This document shows, piece after piece, positions 6,319 to 12,870 of a stretch of DNA of 14,503 bases. A program made the translations under genes and the position numbers. Source of the stretch: JAVXNW01 sp036645575 (GTDB lineage Bacteria; Bacillota; Clostridia; Christensenellales; Aristaeellaceae). The stretch lies in the NCBI GenBank assembly GCA_036645575.1, contig JAVXNW010000065.1, positions 1 through 14,503 on the forward strand, given 5' to 3'. Under the pieces are notes generated by a model. The model searched no databases. It was not told the DNA's origin and was given only the letters and a program-made list of their open reading frames with translations. Each line of letters opens with the position of its first letter. Position 1 is the stretch's first letter.

Positions 6319-6945
6319 ATGATCGAAAAGCGGCGATATTCCGGCAGAAGCCTCAACCTGCTTGGCGGCGTGGCCTTGCTGGGTTGGGCCGGATACGAGT
6401 TCTATGTGCGCCTTGAGACCATCTGGTGGGCGCTCAAGGGGGTAAATCAGCTGTGCGCGGTCGAGCACATTCCCCTTGCGCGCGCGCTCACCTACTTTGA
6501 CCCGAGCATGTTCCGCTTGGTCGGGTTTTTGCTCATCTGCACGCTGCTGGGGCTGCTCGTCGTATGCCTGCGCAACCGCCCCACGGCGGGGTATTTGCTG
6601 ATCGCTTGGACGGTGGCCACCGGCCTGTACGGCTGGTTTGGGCTGCATTTGTTTGGGCTGAGCCTCCTCAACTGGGCGCAGTCGCTCAAGCTGATTCCGA
6701 TGCTGCTGATTGTGGTGGGCTGCTTTGTCAACCTGTGCCAGTACTACGCGCGCAGGCACAGCGCGCGCCACGGCGAGCGAGCGGACGAGCGCGCGCACCA
6801 CGGCGAGCGAGCGCGCCACGACGAGGACGAGCGCGCGCGCCGATACGACGACCGCTTTGACGACGCGCCGGACGACCTCAACCGCAGCATGGCCGCCGAG
6901 GTGCGCCGCCGCAAGGGCGAGCACACGCACCGCGCGGTGAGCTGA
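6319..6945 (+). CDS. Membrane protein of unknown function with charged repetitive C-terminal tail
   Basis: Not recognised as a known family. The product has 208 aa from the ATG at 6319, chosen because TGGGAGG (6304-6310) lies 8 nt upstream; the TTG at 6298 lies before that SD. There are four hydrophobic segments at about 12-30, 65-84, 89-113 and 124-143, consistent with an integral membrane protein. From residue 145 the tail is hydrophilic and repetitive (HGERADERAHHGERARHDED), rich in Arg, His, Asp and Glu, then RYDDRFDDAPDDLNRSM, probably cytoplasmic. The tail is encoded partly by a 30-bp direct DNA repeat (6768-6783 and 6798-6813). It has its own promoter and terminator. An adjacent Spo0A-box-like site raises, but does not show, developmental control. 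Confidence 0.75.
   Translation: MIEKRRYSGRSLNLLGGVALLGWAGYEFYVRLETIWWALKGVNQLCAVEHIPLARALTYFDPSMFRLVGFLLICTLLGLLVVCLRNRPTAGYLLIAWTVATGLYGWFGLHLFGLSLLNWAQSLKLIPMLLIVVGCFVNLCQYYARRHSARHGERADERAHHGERARHDEDERARRYDDRFDDAPDDLNRSMAAEVRRRKGEHTHRAVS
6768..6813 (+). repeat. Direct repeat of 16 bp, 30-bp period, in the tail of the membrane protein
   Basis: CCACGGCGAGCGAGCG occurs at 6768-6783 and 6798-6813 and encodes the HGER repeats. It probably arose by local tandem duplication. Confidence 0.75.
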
Positions 6946-6983
6946 GCCGCGAGGCGCGCGGTAAGACGAGCGCGATCCGAATC

Positions 6984-7029
6984 AAAGGGGCTGTTGCACA
7001 TTTTTTGTCTGTGCAACAGCCCTTTTTTT
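6984..7029. terminator. Bidirectional terminator between convergent genes
   Basis: GGGCTGTTGCACA pairs perfectly with TGTGCAACAGCCC (13 bp, about 6988-7000 with 7010-7022). It is followed by TTTTTTT on the plus strand and preceded by AAA (6984-6986), giving a short U-run on the minus strand. It ends the membrane-protein transcript and, in the opposite direction, could end the ACT/PFL operon. Confidence 0.88.
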
Positions 7030-7076
7030 GCGCGCTATGCGTGGTTATTAGGGAAGCGCTTTCCGCTTCATCGCCT

Positions 7077-8429
7077 TTAATTGCGCAGGCTGTGCAGCGG
7101 CGCGGGGATGCGGCCGCCGCGGTTGATGAACGCCTCCGACGAAAATGGGTGCACCGCCATGACTGGCGCGTGGCCAAGCAGTCCGCCAAACTCGACGCTG
7201 TCGCCCACCACTTTGCCCTGCGCCGGGATGATGCGCACGGCGGTGGTCTTGTTGTTCACCATGCCGATGGCCGCCTCGTCCGCGATAATCGCCGAGATGG
7301 TCTCTGGCGGCGTGTCGCCCGGCACCGCGATCATGTCGAGGCCGACCGAGCACACGCAGGTCATCGCCTCCAGCTTGTCCAGCGTCAGCGCGCCCGCCTC
7401 GACCGCCTGAATCATGCCGATGTCCTCGCTGACCGGGATAAACGCGCCCGACAGGCCACCCACGTGCGAGGACGCCATCACGCCGCCCTTCTTGACCGCG
7501 TCGTTGAGCAGCGCCAGCGCGGCGGTCGAGCCATGCGTCCCGCACTTTTCAAGGCCCATCTCTTCTAATATGTGCGCAACCGAATCGCCCATCGCGGGCG
7601 TCGGCGCAAGCGACAGATCCACAATGCCAAAATCGACGCCCAAGCGCCTGGACGCCTCGCGCGCCACCAGCTGACCCACCCTGGTTATCTGGAACGCCGT
7701 GCGCTTGATCGTCTCCGCCACCACGTCAAACGGCTCGCCCTTGACCTTTTCAAGCGCGCGCTTGACCGTGCCCGGCCCGCTTACGCCCACGCTCACCGTG
7801 CAGTCGCCCTCGCCCGGGCCGTGAAACGCGCCCGCCATAAACGGGTTGTCCTCGACGGCGTTGGCGAACACGACCAGCTTTGCGCACCCCAGCCCGTCCC
7901 GGTCCTTTGTGCGCTTGGCCAATTCCACGATCATCTGCCCCAACAGCTTCACCGCGTCCATGTCGATTCCGGCGCGCGTCGAGGCCACGTTGACCGACCC
8001 GCACAACAGTTCGGTCGTTGAGAGCGCCTCGGGAATCGACGCGATCAGCGCCCTGTCCGCCTGCGTCATCCCCTTGGGCACAAGCGCGGTATAGCCGCCG
8101 ATAAAGTCTACCCCGGTCTCGTGCGCCGCGCGATCAAGCGCCTTGGCGATGATCAGCGGGTTCTTAATCGCGCCCGCGATCAGCGAGATGGGCGTCACCG
8201 AGATGCGCTTGTTGACGATCGGCACGCCAAACTCGCGCTCGATCTGCTCGCCCACCTCGACCAAATGCGCCGCCTGCGTGGCGATCCGGCTGTATACGCG
8301 GCTCGCCAGCCGCTTTTCATCGTCGCACACGCAGTTAAACAGCGATATGCCCATCGTAATCGTGCGCACGTCCAGCTTCTCCTGGTCGATCATGCGCAGC
8401 GTTTGAAGTATCTCGCCCGTGTTTATCAT
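7077..8429 (-). CDS. PFL family protein (UPF0210/DUF711)
   Basis: Product of 450 aa, the usual full length of UPF0210 proteins, annotated as PFL family because the fold resembles pyruvate formate-lyase; no biochemical role is established. Recognisable segments: MINTGEILQTLRMIDQEKLD at the N-terminus, VNKRISVTPISLIAG (about 72-86), a Gly-rich VSVGVSGPGTVKRALEK (about 214-230), VDFGIVDLSLAPTPAMGDSV, and SSHVGGLSGAFIPVSED. No glycyl-radical motif was noted. ATG 8429-8427 with GGGAGAG (8434-8440). It lies 16 bp behind the ACT-domain gene, the pairing commonly seen for UPF0237-UPF0210, so the two are probably co-transcribed and functionally linked. Confidence 0.93.
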   Translation of the reverse strand: MINTGEILQTLRMIDQEKLDVRTITMGISLFNCVCDDEKRLASRVYSRIATQAAHLVEVGEQIEREFGVPIVNKRISVTPISLIAGAIKNPLIIAKALDRAAHETGVDFIGGYTALVPKGMTQADRALIASIPEALSTTELLCGSVNVASTRAGIDMDAVKLLGQMIVELAKRTKDRDGLGCAKLVVFANAVEDNPFMAGAFHGPGEGDCTVSVGVSGPGTVKRALEKVKGEPFDVVAETIKRTAFQITRVGQLVAREASRRLGVDFGIVDLSLAPTPAMGDSVAHILEEMGLEKCGTHGSTAALALLNDAVKKGGVMASSHVGGLSGAFIPVSEDIGMIQAVEAGALTLDKLEAMTCVCSVGLDMIAVPGDTPPETISAIIADEAAIGMVNNKTTAVRIIPAQGKVVGDSVEFGGLLGHAPVMAVHPFSSEAFINRGGRIPAPLHSLRN

Positions 8430-8445
8430 GTCGCTCTCCCTTGCC

Positions 8446-8727
8446 CTATAGCTGGTGCATGGACTCGAAAATTTCGCTCTTTTGAATGCGAATCTGAAGG
8501 CCCAGCTTCTCGCCCAGCGCGTTTAAATCGTCCGACAGATCGGTAAATGAGCCGATCGGATCGGAGATATCCGCCATCAACACCATGCTGAAACAGCCGT
8601 CCAGCACGGTCTGAGAGATGTCCAATATGTTGACCCCGCGCTCGTAGAGCACGCCTGAGACCTTTGCAATGATGCCCTTGCGGTCAAAGCCAAGCACCGT
8701 GACCACCGCTTTGGATGCGCCCGTCAT
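8446..8727 (-). CDS. ACT domain-containing regulator (UPF0237)
   Basis: Product of 93 aa, nearly all one ACT domain (residues 6-78), a small ligand-binding fold usually specific for amino acids. The typical opening VVTVLGFDRKGIIAKVSGVL is followed by VNILDISQTVLDGCFSMVLM. It resembles the UPF0237 family and is distantly related to GcvR-type regulators; there is no DNA-binding or catalytic part. The start is the ATG at 8727, with GAGGTGAGG at 8731-8739; the open frame continues upstream but across the promoter. It is first in a two-gene operon with the PFL-family gene. Confidence 0.92.
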   Translation of the reverse strand: MTGASKAVVTVLGFDRKGIIAKVSGVLYERGVNILDISQTVLDGCFSMVLMADISDPIGSFTDLSDDLNALGEKLGLQIRIQKSEIFESMHQL

Positions 8728-8764
8728 CTGCCTCACCTCAAACTGTTTTTTTCCAATAGCCACA

Positions 8765-8793
8765 ATTGTAGCGCAGCACCGCGTCATTTGCAA
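8765..8793 (-). promoter_or_regulatory. Sigma-A-type promoter of the ACT-PFL operon
   Basis: On the minus strand TTGCAA (8793-8788) and TACAAT (8770-8765) with a 17-bp spacer; transcription would start near 8758, about 30 nt before the ATG. Confidence 0.8.
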
Positions 8794-8961
8794 GCAAAGT
8801 TTCGGCTCATCCCCCCGCTTGGGCAGCCTGCCATCGCGCAGGTGTGCTATCAGACTTTGCGGTTTTTGCGCCAGACGTCGGTTCTTTTCGCCAAAGTGAT
8901 TTCCGCCTACCACATCACCGACCGGCGTCTGTCTTTCCTTTTCGGGCGCGCCACCGGGCGG

Positions 8962-9272
8962 TTATACATAAGCAGTTATCCAGAAACGCACAGGTACCTG
9001 TGTAGAAAAGGCTCGTAAAGATTTGATTCTGGCCGCTCTTTTCGACAAATTTACCCATTAAGTCCCATTATACCCCTTGATGTGCCGCGTCCTTGTCGAA
9101 AACAGGGGCTATTACAGACCAAAGTTTGTGTACAACATCGTTTTCCACCCCCTCGTCTGTGGATAGATGAGATGAATACACAGGCTGTTTCAGCCCCACA
9201 TGTGGAAAATACCCCCAAAAGGCGGGAAATCAAGGCATTGCCTGTGGATAACCCTGTGGACAGTGTGGATTA
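8962..9272. promoter_or_regulatory. Cluster of DnaA-box-like sequences (candidate origin of replication)
   Basis: Compared with TTATCCACA (complement TGTGGATAA): one perfect box at 9243-9251; one-mismatch boxes at 8976-8984 (TTATCCAGA), 9158-9166 (TGTGGATAG), 9201-9209 (TGTGGAAAA) and 9264-9272 (TGTGGATTA); two-mismatch sites at 8962, 8999, 9127, 9141 and 9255. The four best boxes on the right share orientation, and three sites lie within 30 bp (9243-9272). Spo0A-like boxes lie among them. Flanking genes diverge from this region. dnaA, dnaN or rpmH are not in the window, so it may be an origin separated from dnaA, or another DnaA-binding locus. Confidence 0.6.
9039..9102. promoter_or_regulatory. 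Pair of inverted Spo0A-box-like sites
   Basis: TTTTCGACAA (9039-9048) and its exact complement TTGTCGAAAA (9093-9102) are 44 bp apart. Both contain TGTCGAA, the core of the Spo0A box. In Bacillus, Spo0A boxes in oriC restrain initiation of replication. The binding protein here is inferred. Confidence 0.45.
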
Positions 9273-9300
9273 GTTGCATAAACGCGGGGGTCGTCCGCGC

Positions 9301-9328
9301 CCGTACACATTTTTTCAATGTGTCACGG
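9301..9328. other. Stem-loop of unknown role
   Basis: CCGT-ACACATT (9301-9311) pairs with AATGTGT-c-ACGG (9317-9328), 11 bp with a single bulge and a TTTTC loop. No T-run follows it, so it is not a standard terminator. Confidence 0.4.
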
Positions 9329-9337
9329 CACTTGACC

Positions 9338-9349
9338 CGTGCGCGCACG
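9338..9349. promoter_or_regulatory. Perfect 12-bp palindrome CGTGCGCGCACG
   Basis: Self-complementary site about 135 bp upstream of the rhamnulokinase promoter, possible operator for a dimeric regulator. Such GC palindromes also arise by chance in GC-rich DNA. Confidence 0.25.
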
Positions 9350-9482
9350 CTGTTTTTTGTGTTTGAGGGGAAATTCCGGCCGAAATCGCCGCGCAAGCGG
9401 GCTTATTGATCGCGAGATTTGCGCGCGCCGGTCCAAAATCCTGTTTAATTTGGCGCACAGGCCTCGAAATAATGAAAAAGCG

Positions 9483-9511
9483 TTGAAGGGCGGTCGCGGT
9501 TCTGATATACT
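9483..9511 (+). promoter_or_regulatory. Sigma-A-type promoter of the rhaB-mrnC-rlmB-rae1-sigH cluster
   Basis: TTGAAG (9483-9488) and TATACT (9506-9511) with a 17-bp spacer, followed by a leader of about 47 nt. No further promoter was noticed before sigH ends, so all five genes may share this transcript. Confidence 0.78.
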
Positions 9512-9564
9512 AAAAGCTAAATAGGGTTTGTATGGAGCAATAAGCATGTGGGAGGCGTAGTTTC

Positions 9565-11043
9565 ATGGGTAAGGTGCTGGGCCTGCTGGGGTTCGACTTC
9601 GGGGCATCGAGCGGACGCGCGATGCTGGGCGTCTATCAAGACGGCAAGCTGACGCTTACGGAGATCCATCGGTTTTCAAACGACCCGGTCATGATGAACG
9701 GCCGGTTTGTGTGGGACGTGCCGCGCTTCTTTTTTGAGATGAAGGTAGCGCTTAACAAGTGTGCCAAGCAGGGCATTCACCTAGACGCGATCGGCATTGA
9801 CACCTGGGGCGTCGATTACGGCCTGCTGACTGTGGACGGGCAGCTGACCGGCATACCGGTTCACTACCGCGACGCGCGCACCGACGGCATGATGGAGCAG
9901 GCGTTTAAGGTCATGCCCAAGGCGGAGATCTTTCAAAAGACCGGGCTTGCGTTCATGTTCTTTAACACGCTCTATCAGCTGATCGGCATGCAGGCGCAAA
10001 ACGACCCGCAGCTCAAGATTGCGGACAAGCTGCTGTTCATGCCGGACCTGCTGGCCTACTTTCTGACGGGGGAAAAGGGCACGGAGTACACGATGGCCTC
10101 GACCAGTCAGATGATCGACCCGTACACGCGCGACTGGGCGTGGGAGGTTCTGGACAAGTTCTCGATCGATCGACGCCTCTTTGCGCCGCTTCAGCAGCCC
10201 GGCACGGTGCGCGGCTACCTGCTGCCTGAAGTTGCGGAGGAGACGGGCGTCGGGCGGGTTCCGGTGATCGCGGTCGCCTCGCACGACACGGCGTCGGCGG
10301 TGGCGGCGGTGCCCGCGATGGACGACGACTTCGCCTACATAAGCTCCGGCACGTGGTCGCTGTTGGGCGCGGAGATTCGGCATCCGCTGTCCTCCGTTGA
10401 GGTGATGAACGCCAACTACACAAACGAGGGCGGCATAAACGGCACCATCCGCCTGCTCAAAAACATCATGGGCCTGTGGATCATCAACGAGTGCAAGCGC
10501 GAGTGGGACCGGCGCAGCGACAGCGTGGACTTTGCGGGCCTGGTCAAATTGGCCGAGGCGGCGCCGCCCTTCCTTTCGGTGATCGACGTAGACGATCCGC
10601 TGTTTGCGCCGCCGGGCGACATGCCCGCGCGCATTCAGGAATACTGCAAAAAGAGCGGCCAAGAAGTGCCCAAGGGGCGCGGGCAGATCTCCCGCGTGAT
10701 CTACGAGAGCCTCGCGCTCAAGTACCGGTGGGGCATCGAGCGATTGGAGCAGGACCTTTTGGGCAAGCCTATCAAGGTATTGCACATCGTGGGCGGCGGC
10801 AGCAAAAACGAGCTGCTGAACCAGTTCACAGCCGACGCGATTGCGCGGCCGGTGATCGCGGGGCCGAGCGAGGGCACGGTGATCGGCAACCTGCTGGTGC
10901 AGGCGATGGGGCTTGGCGAGATCGCGGACATGCAGGCGCTGCGCAAGACGGTATCGGACTCCTTCCCGACGAAGACATTCCTGCCCGAGGGCGACAGCGC
11001 GGGCTGGGACGAGGCCTACGGGCGGCTGCTTAAGCTTCTATGA
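9565..11043 (+). CDS. rhaB: Rhamnulokinase-like FGGY carbohydrate kinase
   Basis: Product of 492 aa (E. coli RhaB 489 aa). Rhamnulokinase phosphorylates L-rhamnulose with ATP to rhamnulose-1-phosphate in the cytoplasm. Visible: phosphate-binding GFDFGASSGR (9-18), GIDTWGVDYG (77-86), sugar-site VHYRDART (99-106), the likely catalytic base Asp241 in SHDTAS, ATP-site SSGTWSLLG (260-268), the RhaB-like NEGGINGTIRLLKNIMGLW, and GGGSKNELLNQFTADA near the C-terminus. Start ATG with GGAGG at 9551-9555. The stop overlaps the mrnC ATG (ATGA). No other rhamnose genes (rhaA, rhaD, transporter) are in the window, so the substrate assignment is by similarity only. Confidence 0.9.
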   Translation: MGKVLGLLGFDFGASSGRAMLGVYQDGKLTLTEIHRFSNDPVMMNGRFVWDVPRFFFEMKVALNKCAKQGIHLDAIGIDTWGVDYGLLTVDGQLTGIPVHYRDARTDGMMEQAFKVMPKAEIFQKTGLAFMFFNTLYQLIGMQAQNDPQLKIADKLLFMPDLLAYFLTGEKGTEYTMASTSQMIDPYTRDWAWEVLDKFSIDRRLFAPLQQPGTVRGYLLPEVAEETGVGRVPVIAVASHDTASAVAAVPAMDDDFAYISSGTWSLLGAEIRHPLSSVEVMNANYTNEGGINGTIRLLKNIMGLWIINECKREWDRRSDSVDFAGLVKLAEAAPPFLSVIDVDDPLFAPPGDMPARIQEYCKKSGQEVPKGRGQISRVIYESLALKYRWGIERLEQDLLGKPIKVLHIVGGGSKNELLNQFTADAIARPVIAGPSEGTVIGNLLVQAMGLGEIADMQALRKTVSDSFPTKTFLPEGDSAGWDEAYGRLLKLL

Positions 11044-11447
11044 CGGAAAAAGCACTGATTCAAAAGGCGTCGGACTTTGATGGCGCGCTGCCGGGCTCGC
11101 TGGAGCTTGCGTATCTGGGCGACACGGTATACGACCTGTACGTGCGCACGCGGCTTGCCCGGGTGGGCGGGCGCGTAAAGGAGATGCACACGCGGGCGAT
11201 TCAGCTGGTCTGCGCAAGCGCGCAGGCGGATGCGCTCACGCGGGTTGAGGCCATGCTGACCGAAGGCGAGGCGGCGGTCGTCCGGCGCGCGCGCAACGCC
11301 AAGCAGACGCCCGCCAAAAACGCCGACGCCGCGCAATATCACCGCGCCACGTCGCTCGAGGCGCTCCTTGGCTACCTCTACCTCACCAGTCAGGCGGACC
11401 GGCTGGACGAAATCATGCTCCGCGCGCTGGATGGCGCGATTCAATAA
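11040..11447 (+). CDS. mrnC: Mini-ribonuclease III
   Basis: Product of 135 aa, the usual size of this RNase III-like enzyme that lacks the double-stranded-RNA-binding domain and matures 23S rRNA ends in Firmicutes. The RNase III signature LELAYLGDTVYDLYVRTRL (21-39) carries the acidic Asp28, and SLEALLGYLYL (105-115) supplies Glu107. A basic RRARNAK segment (82-88) may contact RNA. The ATG overlaps the rhaB stop by four bases (ATGA), which implies coupled translation; rlmB follows after 34 bp, the conserved order mrnC-rlmB-yacP-sigH. Confidence 0.95.
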   Translation: MTEKALIQKASDFDGALPGSLELAYLGDTVYDLYVRTRLARVGGRVKEMHTRAIQLVCASAQADALTRVEAMLTEGEAAVVRRARNAKQTPAKNADAAQYHRATSLEALLGYLYLTSQADRLDEIMLRALDGAIQ

Positions 11448-11481
11448 ACGGTTGCGCGCATAGGCGCGCGAAGGAGAAAAT

Positions 11482-12870
11482 ATGGCTTACGACAAGCGTC
11501 CCGGCGGAAAAGACTTCCGACCCGGTCAAGGCGCAAAGGACAACCGGAGCGGCAATCGCACAGGCGAGCGCTGGTACGAGAACCGCACCCCGGGCAAGAG
11601 TGGCTACAGCGGCAATCGCCCCGCAAGCGTGGGCGACCGGCCGATCGAACGCAAAAACGACCAACGCCCGGCAGGCGACCGACCCGCGTTTGTGCGGCCC
11701 GGCGACAAGCGCCCGGTGAGCGCGCGCCCCTACGAGGCGCGCCCGGCAGGCGACCGGCCCGCGTTTGCGCGGCCCGGCGACAAGCGCCCGGTAGACGACC
11801 GGCCGGCCGACCGCCGGACAAACAACGGGCCCGGCGAGCATAAGTACGACAGAAACCCGGGCGGACGCCCGGCGTCCTACCCGCAAGCGGGCGGCAATCG
11901 CCCCGAGCGTCCCTACGAGGGCGGCAATCGCCCCGAGCGCAAGTTTGAAAGCCGACCGGGCGAGCGCGGCTATAGCCGGCCGTTCGACCGCCGTCCCGAA
12001 GCGCGCACAGGCGACTTGGGCACTGCCCCGCGCCGCGCGGTGCCGCCCAGCCAGCCGATCCCGCCGTCCCGCGAGCAGTTTGCGCCGCGAACGGCGCCGG
12101 TTCAGCCGGTGCTGCCGGCGCTTGATCCCGCGCAGGAGGCGATGAACGACAACCTGCTGGTGGGGCGCAACTCGGTGCGCGAGGCGCTCAAGGCGGGCAT
12201 CTCCATCGAGAAATTGCTGGTGACCAATGGGGAACTGACCGGCTCGGCGGGCGAAATTCTGGCACTGGCGCGCGAAAAGGGCGTCGTGATCCAGTATGTC
12301 GATCGCGCGCGGCTGGACGCCGTGACGGCGCATCATCAGGGGATGCTCGCGTATGCGTCGGCGGCGGAATACGATACGCTCGAAGACATTCTGGCGCTGG
12401 CGGAAGAAAAGGGCGAGCCGCCCTTTGTGGTCGTGCTTGACGGCATCACCGACCCGCACAACCTGGGCGCGATCATTCGAAGCGCGGAGTGCATGGGCGC
12501 GCACGGCGTGATCGTGCCGGAGCGCCGCTCGGCGGGGCTCAATCCGGCGGCGGTTCGCGCGGCGGCGGGCGCGCTCAGCTACATCAAAGTGGCGCGCGTG
12601 GTCAACCTGACGCGCACGCTTGATCTTCTCAAGGAAAAGGGGCTGTGGGTCTCGGGCGCGGTCATGAACGGAACGCCGATCGAAAAGTGCAGCCTGACCG
12701 GCCCAATCGCGCTGGTGATCGGTTCCGAGGGCGACGGCATCTCGCCGCTGGTTCAGAAAAATTGCGACCAGCTGGTGGCGCTTGCGCTGTACGGGCACAT
12801 CGAGTCGCTGAACGCGTCGGTCGCGGCGGGGATCATCCTGCGCGAAATCGCGAAGGCGCGCCATGCGTAA
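11482..12870 (+). CDS. rlmB: 23S rRNA 2'-O-ribose methyltransferase RlmB (TrmH/SPOUT) with long disordered N-terminal extension
   Basis: Product of 462 aa, much longer than typical RlmB (about 250 aa). The C-terminal 240 residues are a complete enzyme: substrate-binding domain (about 223-300, LLVGRNSVREALKAG) and SPOUT domain with motif 1 DPHNLGAIIRSAECMGA (324-340), motif 2 VIGSEGDGIS (412-421) and motif 3 ESLNASVAAGIILREI (441-456); it methylates a guanosine ribose in 23S rRNA, with S-adenosylmethionine as donor. Residues 1-215 are Arg/Gly/Pro/Asp-rich and repetitive (RPAGDRPAFxRPGDKRPV twice, GGNRPER twice), probably disordered and RNA-binding. Start ATG with AAGGAG (11471-11476). The end overlaps rae1 by 8 bp. 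Confidence 0.94.
   Translation: MAYDKRPGGKDFRPGQGAKDNRSGNRTGERWYENRTPGKSGYSGNRPASVGDRPIERKNDQRPAGDRPAFVRPGDKRPVSARPYEARPAGDRPAFARPGDKRPVDDRPADRRTNNGPGEHKYDRNPGGRPASYPQAGGNRPERPYEGGNRPERKFESRPGERGYSRPFDRRPEARTGDLGTAPRRAVPPSQPIPPSREQFAPRTAPVQPVLPALDPAQEAMNDNLLVGRNSVREALKAGISIEKLLVTNGELTGSAGEILALAREKGVVIQYVDRARLDAVTAHHQGMLAYASAAEYDTLEDILALAEEKGEPPFVVVLDGITDPHNLGAIIRSAECMGAHGVIVPERRSAGLNPAAVRAAAGALSYIKVARVVNLTRTLDLLKEKGLWVSGAVMNGTPIEKCSLTGPIALVIGSEGDGISPLVQKNCDQLVALALYGHIESLNASVAAGIILREIAKARHA
11665..11792 (+). repeat. Two 53-bp direct repeats, 75-bp period, in rlmB
   Basis: Positions 11665-11717 and 11740-11792 match at 51 of 53 bases by eye. They encode the RPAGDRPAFxRPGDKRPV units of the RlmB extension, a 25-residue period. 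Near-identity at DNA level points to recent tandem duplication. Confidence 0.8.
11890..11939 (+). repeat. Two 20-bp direct repeats, 30-bp period, in rlmB
   Basis: GGCGGCAATCGCCCCGAGCG occurs at 11890-11909 and 11920-11939 and encodes GGNRPER twice. A related GGCAATCGCCCCG lies at about 11611-11623. Confidence 0.75.

Larger units (their letters stand above)
8794..9482. other. Gene-free divergent intergenic region
   Basis: About 690 bp between two divergent promoters carries no convincing gene: the short open frames lack SD sequences. It contains the DnaA-box cluster (8962-9272), two Spo0A-box-like sites (9039-9102), an 11-bp stem-loop (9301-9328) and a 12-bp palindrome (9338-9349). Local base composition is more AT-rich between about 9010 and 9075 than in the surrounding genes. 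Confidence 0.7.

Noticed and set aside
7046..7069. TTAGGGAAGCGCT resembles the left end of the 161-bp element
   Set aside because: Only about 13 bp are similar and no matching right end or internal hairpins follow; a short GAAGCG/CGCTTC hairpin explains part of it.
11413..12864. Long leftward open frame opposite rlmB, and similar ones opposite rhaB and sigH
   Set aside because: Arg/His/Ala-rich mirror frames typical of GC-rich DNA; the opposite strand has well-defined conserved proteins.
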